A stretch of 64,000 bases of DNA from RUG14300 sp964391805 (GCA_964391805.1 CAYMNK010000005.1:1-64000), one strand, 5' to 3'; counted from the first letter of the stretch, positions 17,901 to 27,333 are shown. Program-made: numbers and translations. The notes: generated by a model not told the origin, from the letters alone.

Positions 17901-20900
17901 GCTTCTTTAGTGTCTTGAATAGTTGAGTCAACTGGTATATCTTTGGTCTCAGTACAACCAATGCGTTGACATATGGTGTGTGCAGTACAGGTTGAATAAT
18001 CAGATGACCAAGTATACCACGTATCTTCACTTTGTGTTTTATCGAAATTAAAATCATGACCTTTTGCTACACCATAATCGAAAGTAGATTCACTGTCGGT
18101 ACCTTTGCTTGAATTCTTACAATACACACAGCTCGTATAATAAACTTCAGGACTTTCACAAGTTGCTTCAGTTTTGCGATAAATACTATTAACTTGGTTA
18201 GTGTAGTTGTGAGTTCCTAATTCACCATATTCAAAAGTTTTTGTACCCTTTTCACCACAGGAACAGGAGTAGTAATATGTAGCTACGGATTGACAGGTAG
18301 CGGCAGAACATAAGAATTTTTCTTCAGCTACTTGTTTGTCATAAACATGGGTATGGGGTAATTTTTCGATTGGTTCGGTCTTAGTTGCACCACAAGAACA
18401 AGTGTAGGTTCTTTCGCCCTCTTCACTCTCGGTGGGTTGTTTTGTTACAGTACCTTCGTCCCAAGCGTGATCTTTTACACTTTCATCGTCCTTTTTACCA
18501 CAAGAACACTCATTCCAGTGTTGATTGTCGTCATGTTTAGTAATATTATAGGTGTGTTCTTTCTTATCGATTTCGAGTTCAGCCCACGTCTTAACCTCTT
18601 TATTCTCGTTGAAGTAAAGTTTACAAACTGAGCATTGATAGTAGGCAACGTTTCCTGCGTCGGTACAAGTAGCATTCTTAGCAGAAATCAATGTGCCATA
18701 ATCGTGTCCGAGTGCTGAGATAACAGTTGAATCTTTAGAGATTTCGGTTGTGCAAGCTTCATCGGTGAAGTATTTATCACATCCTGAACAATACCAATAT
18801 TCAATGTTACCTGCAGCTTCACAGGTTGCATTTACTTTGTCAACATTTCTTGCATTGTGAGTGTGGGTTTCTCCACCGCTGGTGGAAGAAGATTTATATA
18901 CTACCTCGATGGCAGTGATTCTTGCTTGACCATTATTTGCAGTACCAGTATTACCAACACTAAATGTTACAGAACTATTATTAACTTCAACTGTGGTGTC
19001 AGAATCAACATTTGCTCCATTTAATGTCAACACACCGGTCTTATATTCAGTATACGTTATCTTGACTGAACTAATAGTATATCCTTCTATTGCGGATACT
19101 GTTACAGAAGGAGATTCAGTTTGGTATATACGCCACTGAGAACCATCATAAAACTTACCTGTATTAGATGTACCCTTAGCAGTTACACTAATAATGGAAT
19201 CCATACCAATAGTTTCATAAAGAGTACCATTAGACCAACTATTAACTGAAGCGTAATCTGCGATGACTACTTTTACAGTGGTGGATTCATTTTGAGATTT
19301 ACCACAAACGGTACATACACCACCAACATAGTTGTGTTCGCCTGTTTTAGATATTACTAAACTTGATAACTCATTACCATCTTTGTCATAGTTCTTTTCA
19401 CAAGTTGAACAGTAATAGTGTCCTTTAACGCCATCTTCGTTACACTTAGCAGGCACCTCGTTAACCCAATCGGATTCGGTGTAGCTGTGAGATTTCTTAG
19501 GATCAACTATGTCGGTTATCTCTTTTGTACAATCCTTGTCAGAGTATTTATTGTTACAAATTGAACAAGACCAGTATGCAACAGTACCGTCTTTTAGACA
19601 GGTTGCAGGAACAGCAGCATACTCAACCGCATTTTCAGAACAAACGTGCTCATCTCCGCCGGAGGATTGAGTCTCTTTATATTTTACTATAATTGAATCA
19701 ATATATATTTGCTTATTCACTGTACTTGTATTGTATAACACAACAGAATTTGCATTTATGGAGTAAACATTATCTTCATCAGATTTTATTGAGTCACCAG
19801 ATTTTACTTCAAGACTTTCACTTGGTGTACTTGAATTATAATTAACTATAATGCTTACGATTTCATATCCATCGGAAACAGAAATGTTTAGAGCACAGCT
19901 TCCATTGTAATATAATCTTATATTACCTGCCCTATTTAGACCAACATGATTGCTGCCGGTCTTGGTTGAGAAAATATTAAAAATAGAGTCATCTAAACCA
20001 AATACTGATTTAGCATCATTGTTGCCAGACATGTTTGTTGTTGTACTACCTGTATATGCAATAGTGACAGATTTTAATGATAAGTCTTCTTTACAAGTAT
20101 CACATATACCATCACCATTCTCGTCCTTATGACCGAGTGCTTCACCATCGGTTTTGCCACAAATAGTACAGGTTTTAGGATCGGTACAGGTAGCATCTTT
20201 CCAAACATGGTTCTTATCACCTATTGTTGCTGTAGCACCTTCACCAATTTGCTTATTATTGTTAAATGCAGCGATTACACCTTTAACGGTGATTTCGTCG
20301 CATAATTCGACTTTGGTAGCAAGCTTAAAGATATAAATGCTCTTTCCGTTTCCATCTGAAACAGTAACGCTCATATTGGAAGCAGAAGCAGACCAATTAT
20401 AGTTAATCTTGGTTACCGTACCGGTGAATTCGACTTTGGTACCGTCTTCAAGATCGGCAAGCTCAGAGATTGTCTTAGGATAATAGTAGTTTTCGTTGAT
20501 TTCGCCACAAATATCGCACTTACCATCCGCAGGATTCTCATCTTTATGACCTGCAGATTTGATTACGGTGTCGTCAAGATCAACTTTACCATCTTCATTA
20601 AGATCGGTGAGTTCCTTAGAGCAAGCTTCATCGGTGAAGTATTTTTCACAAACGGAGCAATACCAATAAGCAATATTTCCGTCTTCGGTACATGTAGCAT
20701 CCTTAGCAACTGTGCCTGTTACATTATGGTCAGCATAAACGGTGCCTACAACAACCTCGGTTTGAGTGGTTGCCCAAGATTTCGCAAAGGTTGCGGTGTA
20801 AGTTGTTACACCGTATTCTTTACAGGTTGCTTCCTTGGTTTCTTCAGACGTAATCGTTGCTTTAATTTGAATCGTTTCGTCACAACCGCTGCACTTACCG

Positions 20901-23900
20901 TAGGCGATACATTCGCTGTGATTTGCGTTCCATTCATATCCTTGTTCACCCTTAGAGGTGTCAAGTTCCCAAGTGTGGGTGTGGGTAACGACTTCACACT
21001 TAACCTCTAATGTGAAGATATTAAAGGTAAATGTTACCTTGCTAACGCCCTCTAATGTGACTTTAAAGTTATTATCATCTCCGTCAGCCTTAAGGTCAAG
21101 AGAATAGGAATCGTTCCATCCATATGATACGTACCAATTGTGATTTATTGCTATCTTATACTCAACTGTGCCCGATAAATTAACATCATAAGTCTTGGTG
21201 TACAAGCCCGATTTAGCATCATATACAAGGTCATTATCTGAGTTTGCTACATTCCAATCACCACCGAAAATACCGGTACCGACTAAAGTGTAGCTTTCAA
21301 CAAGTATAACCGTTGAATTTCCATTGCTTCCATTCCAATCCTTAACTACATAGTAAGAATTACCATCGCTGAGTGTAATATCTTGGCTTTGATTATCTTT
21401 ACTAGCCCAATCGAAGTCATGTTTATTTACATTCATTCTAACAAAGATAATGTTAGAGATGTTATCGGGAAGCATTGCATAGTAAACAGTACTACCCTCG
21501 CCAAATATGGTCATTTCGCTCCATGCACTGCCATTATCGTTCCAATAGTATACAGCGAACCAAGCGTTATCTACGTTCCAAATATTGGTATCGAGATAAA
21601 CGATATTGGCGGTTGCGGAACAACCTTCGTTTTGGCACTTACCATCGGATCCAAAGTTGTGACCAAGTGCGGAACCGTTGGTGAATGTCTCACTAACATT
21701 TGCATCAAACTCGCCGCAAGAACAAGACTTGTAGTATACCGCTGCTTCTGTACAGGTTGCTGCGGATTTGAGGTACTTAACGTCTACTACTTCTTGGTCA
21801 TAGACACAAGTGTGGCTCGATGAACCTTCCTTGGTCGCGGTGGCGGTGTATTCGGTATTCCAATAATCCACATATACTACTTCAATAGAATTTTCAGCAA
21901 AGGCGAATTGTAGAATTTCATCGGTTAACACCAATGTATATGTATCGTTAGAAACATATGCAGTGTAATCGGCATCATATCCCATACTTGAATGAGTATA
22001 ATGAACACCACTTTCTGAGATAACTAAGCTAAAATCACCATAAGCAAGATATGTTCCGTTATATGTACCTTGTTGAGATTCAGTAAAGGTTGCTTCGTTA
22101 CCGTAGTTGGTTTCGTCGCCACCACTACTTTGAGTGGGTTCACCTTTTATGAGTGCAAGGTTAGTAACATTTGAAAGAGTATCCGATATTAATGTAATGG
22201 TTTCGTTATCATCACCAACTTTGAAAATTGCTGTTTGTTTTCCACGACGATAAATAATAGTCCATGCATCATTACTATAAGTCAATGAATAAATCTGTTC
22301 ACTACCCCAGTCGGGATCTTCAAAGTAGTTACCTTCGACATAATAGTATAGTTCAGTTTCACCCTCATAAATTTCAATTTTTATGACGATTTCGCCATTC
22401 TCACTGTGCCAAATGCCTTCGGGAAGTTGGGGAGTTGTATCAATTTTCTCGACAAATACAAATTGAGCAATGTCTGCGTCAGCAGTTGTAAGTACAGGTT
22501 GAAGTGTAGTAAACGTCTTATTGGTATAAGCACCGAGTACATATTCTTTAGAATCACATACTGTCTTTAGTGTCTTTAAGGTATCATCCCATACCCATAC
22601 GGATGATGCAACATCTTCATATTTAGCATTAGTATAAGAATCACTCTTAACAATGTTAATGTATTGCTTGGTTTCTCCTGAATCAGCAGATACATATAGG
22701 TAATATCCGCCATCAGTTGATTCTACATATACTTTAATGACTTTATCGATATCTTCGACTGTAGCGAAATAGTAAGTATTCGCCATGTTACCATCAATAT
22801 AATAAATCTTAGAATCACGAGTGAATGCTATGTAGTATACACTACCCTCTTCAGGATTTGCAGGATCGATAACGGGAGCGCCACAGTTGTCGCACTTGCC
22901 GTCTTTGTCGGAATCGATATGGTTTCCGGTTGCTTCGATCACTATACTTGATAATTCTTTATAGTCAGCATCAAAATACTTTTTACATACAGAACATTGA
23001 TAGTGACCAAGTGTTCCAGCCTCACTACATGTAGCATCTACTTTTTTAATCCATTCACCATAGTTGTGGTTACAACCAGCGGTTGAAGAAGCTTTGTAAG
23101 TAACTTCGATAGCTGTGATTCTTGCTTGACCATTAGTTGCAGTACCAGTATTACCAACACTGAATGTTACAGAATTATTGTTAACTTCAACTACGGTGGC
23201 TGAAGCAACATTTACTCCATTTAATGTCAATACACCAGTCTTTTCTGACACATATGTTATCTTAACAGATACAATGGTATATCCCTCATTAGCAGATAAT
23301 GTTACAGAAGGAGTTTCGCCTTGATATATACGCCACTGATTACCACTTGTATAATATTTACCAGTGTTCGAACCGCCTTTTGCAGTTACGCTAATGTTAG
23401 AATCCATTGCAATAGTATCATAAAGAGTACCATTATCCCAACTATTCGCAGTAGCATAATCTTTAATTATTACGGAAACAGTGGTTTCTGAAGCTACTTC
23501 TTCACCACAATTATCACACTTGCCGTCACCATCTTCATCTTTGTGTCCGATTGCGGGGATAACTATTTCGGAAGCGGATAATTCATTTTCACATGCTTCT
23601 TCTGAGTAGATCTTACCGCAAGAACATTTCCAATATTCCTTGTTACCGGGCTCGGTACAAGTTGCGTCTTTAGCTTCGGTCTTAACCGGTGAAGAACAGA
23701 TATGATCTACATTTTCAAATTTAAAGGTATAAAGAGTTTTATCGGAATTACTATATAAGCTATATACAGTTAAATAACTACCATAGACCTCTAAGTATTG
23801 AGAGTACTTGTTATTGTACTTAGCGTTTAAGGATTTGATTAGATATCCGCCATCAGTGGATTCTAACTCGAATAATGTATATTCACCTTCGGAATCTACA

Positions 23901-26900
23901 AACTTAACATCGGTTCCGTCGGTATATAAGTATTTACCGTCGAAAGTAATAAAGGTTACAGAACCATCGGCGTTTTCACGCTTAACTAACTTAACAGCAT
24001 CATCCTTATTAGAGGATATCGTAAGTTCGATCTTAGATACACCGGTCTTGCTATTGGTATAAGTATATTCGGTAGATGTAATATAGTTAGATCCATTAAC
24101 TAAGTAAATCTTTTCGGCATGACAAACGGTACATTGTCCATCTTTGCCGAAGGAGTGCTCCGCACTATCTTTCTTTTCACCACAGTTTACACATTCGTGC
24201 CAATGATATGCTTCATCTACGGACCAAGCATTGCTCCATGTGTGTGCATTTGAATCAACAGGGATTACTAAACTTGATAGTTCGTTCTTATCTGCATCAA
24301 AATCTTTTTCACATACTGAGCAATGATAGTGACCAAGTGTTCCTTCTTTAGCACAGGTTGCATCTACCTTAACAATCCAATCGCCATATGAGTGTCCCTT
24401 AGCGGGGATTTCGTCTTCAACTCTTGAAATTTCGTGATGACAAACGGAACAGTAGACTACTGAATCGTAGTGTCCCGGATCGGTACAAGTTGCATCTTGT
24501 TCGTTTTCTCTTACTGCATCGGCAGGTGTATGGTCTGCTTTATTAATAACTAAGTTAGTTAAAATATCTTTATTAATATCAAAATCAATATTACATTCGG
24601 AGCAATGGTAGTGACCTAAAGTTCCTTCTTTTTCACAGGTTGCAGAGATTTCGTCAATCCAATTGCCGTATTTATGACCTAATGCTTCGATTACGGTTTC
24701 GGCTTCTGCCTTACCTTCGTTACAACGAGTACAGTAGGTTCCGCCTACTACACCGCTTTCGGTACAATTAGCGTCCTTATGTGCGATGTTACCGTCGGAG
24801 TTGTGTCCGAGAGCCTCGATTTCGAGGTTTGCCCAAGTTGTTTCTTTACGGTTAACATCAAAGTATACACTACATACGGAGCATTGATAGTATGCGTGGT
24901 AACCTGCTTCGGTACAGTTAGCTTCCTTAGCGGATACTAATGAGCCGAGGCTGTGTCCCTTAGCGGGGATTGTAACGTCTGCTACAGGTTGGGTGCATGC
25001 AGAGTCGCTGAACTTGGTGCTACAATCGCTACAAGTCCAATACTCGATATGTCCGGGTTCGGTACAGGTTGCTTCCAAGCCGTCTGTATGTACGGTATGG
25101 CTATGTTTACATCCGTGTCCGCAGATGGTACATACGTTATTGTCGTTGAGGTCGTGCGATTCCTTCACGCCAATGTGGAGGTTACAGCATTCCCATTTTT
25201 CTTGATGGTATGTATCATCGGTTACCCAAACAATATGTCCTACGTGATTAGCAGGATCCTTACTACCGTATTTTTGTCCGCAAATTTCACAGGTTGCCGC
25301 TTCTTTACATGTTGCGGTACCGCCTTTGTGAGAACTCATTACTTCGCCACAGTAATCACAGGTGTGTTTACCCGATGCTTGCTTGTGTTCGCCCATTTGA
25401 GTACCACAGTAGTCGCAGGAGTGGTTTTTATCTCTATCTACACAAGATGACATTACGTATCCGCAAACGTCACACTTGTGGTCTTTATTATTATCTACGT
25501 GTGAAGCCTTGTCACTTACGACGTCGCAGTTATCACACTTGTGGAAGTGGTTGGCGCCATCATAAGACCAAGTTTCGCTAAACTTGTGTCCAAGGGCTAC
25601 TACATATTCAATATAGGAAGCTTCACAACGTGAACATTCGTGAAGAATTTCACCTTTGTGGATGCAGTCAGCCTCAACAAGAGTTTCGCCGTCGCTCCAG
25701 TCGTGTCCGAGTGCGGATACAACTTTTTGTTCTATAAGTATCTCACCGCATACTGAACACTTCTCGCCGTCGCTAAGACCGGGAACGGTACAGGTAGGAA
25801 GAATTCCTTCTACTTTCTCGTGGGTGTGTCCGTTTGCCTTGATTTCTTCATATTTTGTTTCACCGCAGTGTTCGCAAGTGTATAACTTGGATCCAACTTC
25901 GGTACAAGTGGGTTCTTCATCGATTACACCGTCATCCCATGAGTGTCCCTTTGCTTGGATAACTTCTTGCGCCTTAATTACGTGTCCACAGTAGGAGCAG
26001 TATTCGCCATCAGTTAAACCGTTCGATTCACAACTTGCCTCATAGCCTTCGAGAACGGCTGGGATGTGAGCGGTCTTCTCAATAGTTTCAATCTTTATAT
26101 CACCGCATTCGGAACAAGTATAATACTTATATCCTTCGCAAATACAGCTCGGCTCAATAGTTTGGGTGAGTTCGTGTTTGTGCTCTAATGCTGCAATTTC
26201 TTGTTGTGCTTCGAGAATTTCACCGCATACTGAACAAATCTTACCGTCGGTTAAGCCTTTGGAATAACAGGTTGCTGCAAAGCCCTTTAAGACTTCCGCC
26301 TTGTGGTCTACCTTCGCAATATCTTCATAGTAGACGTGATCGCAATTCTTACAACTAAATTGCTTGGTTCCTACCGAGTAACAGGTGGCTTCAACAATTA
26401 CCTTACCGTCATCGTATTCGTGGTCGATTACGGGGATGGTTAGATCGTCAAGCTTGTTCTTATCCTCGCCAAAGCATACACCGCATACAGAGCATACGTA
26501 GTGCGCTTTTGTTCCTACCGAGCTACAGGTGGGTTCAACCTTAGCAATGAGTGAGCCAAGCTTGTGCTCAGCTAAGGGCAATTCGAGCGACTCAACCGCT
26601 TTACCGTCCTTGTCGAAGAGCTTACCGCATTCGCTACATTCCTTGTGCGCTGCGACACCGTGACTGATACAGGTCGACGGTACCTCGGGAATGAGTTCAC
26701 CGATTTTGTGCTCAGCTAAGGGCAATTCGAGCGATTCGATTTCGTTACCGTCAGCATCGAAATACTTACCGCATTCGCTACACTCTTTGTGAGCCGCTAC
26801 GCCGTGTACCGTACAAGTCGACGGTACTTCTGCAATCAATTCGCTAAGTACGTGTCCGCGGGCTTCGGTGTTTATCTCTACGACGATGCCGCCGTAGGGC

Positions 26901-27205
26901 CTTACACTCGTGTATACCACGATTCCACCTTGCTCACAGCTCGAGGATTGCTTGGATTCAACTTTCCAACTCCAGGTGCTCATGTCCGATAACGACGGAA
27001 TTACAATTTCCTCGTTAAGGTCGCACTTGGAACAGGTGACTGTCATGGAGCCGTCCGCGTCCATCGTCGGGAGTTGCTTGATGACGTAACTATATTCGTG
27101 TTCGCACGAATTATCGGTACTTATATTACAAGCAACAAAGACTACCGACAATACGGCAATCATCACTAACGTAAGAATCAGATATAAAGATCTACTTCTA
27201 CTCAT
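11975..27205 (-). CDS. Giant Cys-pair ribbon repeat lipoprotein (5,076 aa)
   Basis: An N-terminal signal ends in a lipobox-like V-F-V-A-C (Cys26), so the protein is probably lipid-anchored on the cell surface. Most of it is tandem ~40-residue units of the form A-T-C-T-E-x-G ... C-S-x-C-G ... G-H, each with CxxC pairs as in zinc ribbons; I count about 25 CxxC pairs in the first ~1,040 residues. Interspersed modules: three copies of a CBM26-like plus X25/pullulanase-like pair (about 1865-2070, 3190-3390, 4515-4705), and two near-identical beta modules (about 1240-1372 and 2640-2772) with a divergent third (2378-2508). Two OB-like modules (2238-2330, 4753-4848), three other beta modules (near 1030-1170, 1449-1586, 4243-4406), and a distinct C-terminal domain (4900-5076) complete it. 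No catalytic domain or sortase motif. The start at 27205 has AGGAG 8 nt upstream. An adhesin or glycan-binding role is inference. Confidence 0.9.
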   Translation of the reverse strand: MSRSRSLYLILTLVMIAVLSVVFVACNISTDNSCEHEYSYVIKQLPTMDADGSMTVTCSKCDLNEEIVIPSLSDMSTWSWKVESKQSSSCEQGGIVVYTSVRPYGGIVVEINTEARGHVLSELIAEVPSTCTVHGVAAHKECSECGKYFDADGNEIESLELPLAEHKIGELIPEVPSTCISHGVAAHKECSECGKLFDKDGKAVESLELPLAEHKLGSLIAKVEPTCSSVGTKAHYVCSVCGVCFGEDKNKLDDLTIPVIDHEYDDGKVIVEATCYSVGTKQFSCKNCDHVYYEDIAKVDHKAEVLKGFAATCYSKGLTDGKICSVCGEILEAQQEIAALEHKHELTQTIEPSCICEGYKYYTCSECGDIKIETIEKTAHIPAVLEGYEASCESNGLTDGEYCSYCGHVIKAQEVIQAKGHSWDDGVIDEEPTCTEVGSKLYTCEHCGETKYEEIKANGHTHEKVEGILPTCTVPGLSDGEKCSVCGEILIEQKVVSALGHDWSDGETLVEADCIHKGEILHECSRCEASYIEYVVALGHKFSETWSYDGANHFHKCDNCDVVSDKASHVDNNKDHKCDVCGYVMSSCVDRDKNHSCDYCGTQMGEHKQASGKHTCDYCGEVMSSHKGGTATCKEAATCEICGQKYGSKDPANHVGHIVWVTDDTYHQEKWECCNLHIGVKESHDLNDNNVCTICGHGCKHSHTVHTDGLEATCTEPGHIEYWTCSDCSTKFSDSACTQPVADVTIPAKGHSLGSLVSAKEANCTEAGYHAYYQCSVCSVYFDVNRKETTWANLEIEALGHNSDGNIAHKDANCTESGVVGGTYCTRCNEGKAEAETVIEALGHKYGNWIDEISATCEKEGTLGHYHCSECNIDFDINKDILTNLVINKADHTPADAVRENEQDATCTDPGHYDSVVYCSVCHHEISRVEDEIPAKGHSYGDWIVKVDATCAKEGTLGHYHCSVCEKDFDADKNELSSLVIPVDSNAHTWSNAWSVDEAYHWHECVNCGEKKDSAEHSFGKDGQCTVCHAEKIYLVNGSNYITSTEYTYTNSKTGVSKIELTISSNKDDAVKLVKRENADGSVTFITFDGKYLYTDGTDVKFVDSEGEYTLFELESTDGGYLIKSLNAKYNNKYSQYLEVYGSYLTVYSLYSNSDKTLYTFKFENVDHICSSPVKTEAKDATCTEPGNKEYWKCSCGKIYSEEACENELSASEIVIPAIGHKDEDGDGKCDNCGEEVASETTVSVIIKDYATANSWDNGTLYDTIAMDSNISVTAKGGSNTGKYYTSGNQWRIYQGETPSVTLSANEGYTIVSVKITYVSEKTGVLTLNGVNVASATVVEVNNNSVTFSVGNTGTATNGQARITAIEVTYKASSTAGCNHNYGEWIKKVDATCSEAGTLGHYQCSVCKKYFDADYKELSSIVIEATGNHIDSDKDGKCDNCGAPVIDPANPEEGSVYYIAFTRDSKIYYIDGNMANTYYFATVEDIDKVIKVYVESTDGGYYLYVSADSGETKQYINIVKSDSYTNAKYEDVASSVWVWDDTLKTLKTVCDSKEYVLGAYTNKTFTTLQPVLTTADADIAQFVFVEKIDTTPQLPEGIWHSENGEIVIKIEIYEGETELYYYVEGNYFEDPDWGSEQIYSLTYSNDAWTIIYRRGKQTAIFKVGDDNETITLISDTLSNVTNLALIKGEPTQSSGGDETNYGNEATFTESQQGTYNGTYLAYGDFSLVISESGVHYTHSSMGYDADYTAYVSNDTYTLVLTDEILQFAFAENSIEVVYVDYWNTEYTATATKEGSSSHTCVYDQEVVDVKYLKSAATCTEAAVYYKSCSCGEFDANVSETFTNGSALGHNFGSDGKCQNEGCSATANIVYLDTNIWNVDNAWFAVYYWNDNGSAWSEMTIFGEGSTVYYAMLPDNISNIIFVRMNVNKHDFDWASKDNQSQDITLSDGNSYYVVKDWNGSNGNSTVILVESYTLVGTGIFGGDWNVANSDNDLVYDAKSGLYTKTYDVNLSGTVEYKIAINHNWYVSYGWNDSYSLDLKADGDDNNFKVTLEGVSKVTFTFNIFTLEVKCEVVTHTHTWELDTSKGEQGYEWNANHSECIAYGKCSGCDETIQIKATITSEETKEATCKEYGVTTYTATFAKSWATTQTEVVVGTVYADHNVTGTVAKDATCTEDGNIAYWYCSVCEKYFTDEACSKELTDLNEDGKVDLDDTVIKSAGHKDENPADGKCDICGEINENYYYPKTISELADLEDGTKVEFTGTVTKINYNWSASASNMSVTVSDGNGKSIYIFKLATKVELCDEITVKGVIAAFNNNKQIGEGATATIGDKNHVWKDATCTDPKTCTICGKTDGEALGHKDENGDGICDTCKEDLSLKSVTIAYTGSTTTNMSGNNDAKSVFGLDDSIFNIFSTKTGSNHVGLNRAGNIRLYYNGSCALNISVSDGYEIVSIIVNYNSSTPSESLEVKSGDSIKSDEDNVYSINANSVVLYNTSTVNKQIYIDSIIVKYKETQSSGGDEHVCSENAVEYAAVPATCLKDGTVAYWSCSICNNKYSDKDCTKEITDIVDPKKSHSYTESDWVNEVPAKCNEDGVKGHYYCSTCEKNYDKDGNELSSLVISKTGEHNYVGGVCTVCGKSQNESTTVKVVIADYASVNSWSNGTLYETIGMDSIISVTAKGTSNTGKFYDGSQWRIYQTESPSVTVSAIEGYTISSVKITYTEYKTGVLTLNGANVDSDTTVEVNNSSVTFSVGNTGTANNGQARITAIEVVYKSSSTSGGETHTHNARNVDKVNATCEAAGNIEYWYCSGCDKYFTDEACTTEISKDSTVISALGHDYGTLISAKNATCTDAGNVAYYQCSVCKLYFNENKEVKTWAELEIDKKEHTYNITKHDDNQHWNECSCGKKDDESVKDHAWDEGTVTKQPTESEEGERTYTCSCGATKTEPIEKLPHTHVYDKQVAEEKFLCSAATCQSVATYYYSCSCGEKGTKTFEYGELGTHNYTNQVNSIYRKTEATCESPEVYYTSCVYCKNSSKGTDSESTFDYGVAKGHDFNFDKTQSEDTWYTWSSDYSTCTAHTICQRIGCTETKDIPVDSTIQDTKEADCTNPKVITYTAVFSYLNKTATKEVSVGDALGHIDENKDHKCDREGCEETLGVHEAQSNSHNCAYCGQIASEHTYDNDHKCTVCGEEQAKIYLATSANWRDANAWFAAYFWNSNNENEYGTFTAIANSYGDYECYVPDNKDNVIIIRMSPNDATPSVNDNENWGKTGDLSIPTDGNNCYKVVNWNEDGSGWISYETRSYWAVGTITDSGWTTSESNKLSYDAESGVWYRTFNGINSGDYEFKVLDNYGTWFGAVNGANITFNVAVDDATVTIKFNSVNAEIKVDQPDIVYTLNDSVVFAEHEDNQLKAVVSLNRGAYLNVKDQYGNSYSDWENDGFLSDDNTVIHSGEYTLYLKLDTKKIYVAAPGHNLGTLHSGQEGNCLQNGWDAYYLCECGTYFDENKNETTWDDLYIAPVHQYSEISYEFLRVNDDPNDHENSNWHWECTATRECTVSSCSKGNTGHTQTAISTSVTQVITQRANCQQVELSTLTATFDVDWIDNPYVLKDIETAGKTAHSMTTEQPMSAVAATCTSTGLKQACYYCSVCEKYYDSHDGSHELTDVVIAIDENAHDYGEWVSNGDGTHTRTCIYNSKHTVTEDCTGGTATCTEQAECIDCHAKYGEVNSNNHSFTNYVSDNNATCEADGTKSASCDHGCGKTDTIADDGSKLEHTYDQEIIDVKYLLDAGTCTTDAIYFKSCKCGKSSEGTEQQETFNGNKDLTNHTKDGVNGVGYMQTADNHKQVCKYCQETIEESTEHTWVDGKCSVCEYQCSHQYSKLTTINDAQHQNKCDDCGLLIGEPSDHVLDNDGHCSCGYGCEHTNYGEVTYTWNTDYTTCYATHKCSNCEHTESAETKDINVSNVVYPTCITDGSADYSPEFTEEWAQLKSGETIHIEFTQLGHEMQDVSAQASTCTEPGWNAYQKCSRCTYNTKVEIPALGHDTESVEWSSDESNHWKECQTCGEKVEVSAHDYNQEKVDSNYLKLPATCTAAAVYYKSCTCGATGSQTFEDGDALGHDWTSYIADGDGTHTLVCSHDSSHTKLEDCYGGTATCKAQAKCELCKQYYGSYGEHTYGDWIDETPATCTETGTKGHKECTVCHKNFDNEGTEIDDLTIAIDLDAHYYEAVNGVDNLYKCSDCSKQFKRSSTSTWELLTDDSKLSEGSRIIIVGKKDETYYALSTNQKTNNRGAITVTKNANESLQFTIDESANENVQIIIIVNGNKDGTYAFNVGSKYLYAAGNADKNNYLRSEETLSDNSSWTIAIYDSVATITAQGTNSRNLLQYNSANELFSCYASNQQDVYIYIENVTYTYTEICENSENHTCSTVNVTGATCTEDGVCSICGRTVENSALGHEYTNYTYNNDATCMVAGTKTAYCDHGCGESNTLPDSEHPATGHSYDSNGKCTNAGCTAQTNVVYLETNGWNNDNAHIIAHFFGEGDDVDLELSPISNNSSIYYVLAPNKPKVVFVRTSTSTIIWDSIWNQSQDITLSYVDQKAHYTMTNWKSNGSDNSTISNSYKLVGTLPGIDWDTTNTNNEFSYNKVTGLYTRLIEITESKQYEYKILIGDSWDYGYQYSNNGTNFTVSANAGEQLIFTYDFFTKDIKVETHTHNWTLTDNKDGTHTKSCTCGSTETVACSYNETTGLCECGALNPAEDFVFPVSISDIQDGNSKYLNHYVTFTGTVTEINYAWSSNSMSVMVSDGDMSIYVYKLATQVERCDEIAVTGIFIYYENENDTSKNMYEISSGSTATIGEKKHVESTEWSKDSTTHYHICTVCNTKLDSTAEEHTYGDNDICTVCNYEKPVAGSSVTTTVDLSQNFEDYANSWNNSYTTRTVDSSHLGVNAVSFSVEFEKTAKQTQTIKDVPVMNPSSGNYITITPLNATITKVSFSFKEWTTKKTFSKIWIQYTTDGSTWIDSDCNGYSGTAASLTTIFGESDFTITTNTDSLPEGVTAVRLFVKGSNIGISHFSITTIATSTVA
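18893..19290 (-). repeat. Internal beta module of the giant lipoprotein, copy 2
   Basis: This DNA is closely similar to 23093-23490 across about 400 bp, including long identical runs (for example TTGCAGTACCAGTATTACC). It encodes the module ending in N-G-Q-A-R-I-T-A-I-E-V. Such similarity inside one gene indicates recent duplication or gene conversion. Confidence 0.75.
23093..23490 (-). repeat. Internal beta module of the giant lipoprotein, copy 1
   Basis: Partner of 18893-19290. Both encode a segment starting near W-D/S-N-G-T-L-Y and ending in N-G-Q-A-R-I-T-A-I-E-V, each followed by a Cys-pair ribbon unit. Confidence 0.75.
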
Positions 27206-27304
27206 ACCAAAATCTCCTATTTGAATATTATCGTCTTGCGGGATAAGACGTAAATATTTTACATATAAACAAATTATCCCACAATATTTTATTTTATTAC
27301 CTAA

Positions 27305-27333
27305 ATTTTAACACACTATATATTATTTTTCAA
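27305..27333 (-). promoter_or_regulatory. Promoter of the giant lipoprotein gene
   Basis: Read on the minus strand, TTGAAA (27328-27333), 17 nt and TAAAAT (27305-27310). The 5' leader would be about 95 nt. Confidence 0.65.

Noticed and set aside
12773..27000. Many plus-strand open frames opposite the giant lipoprotein gene
   Set aside because: They mirror the repeat codons of the minus-strand gene, lack ribosome sites and show no family signatures. The same holds for plus-strand frames opposite 34-64 kb.
11975..27205. Ribbon repeats as rubredoxin-type iron proteins
   Set aside because: Units lack the paired C-x-x-C-G-x ... C-x-x-C-G rubredoxin layout with conserved Tyr/Pro core; they look like generic Cys-pair ribbons.
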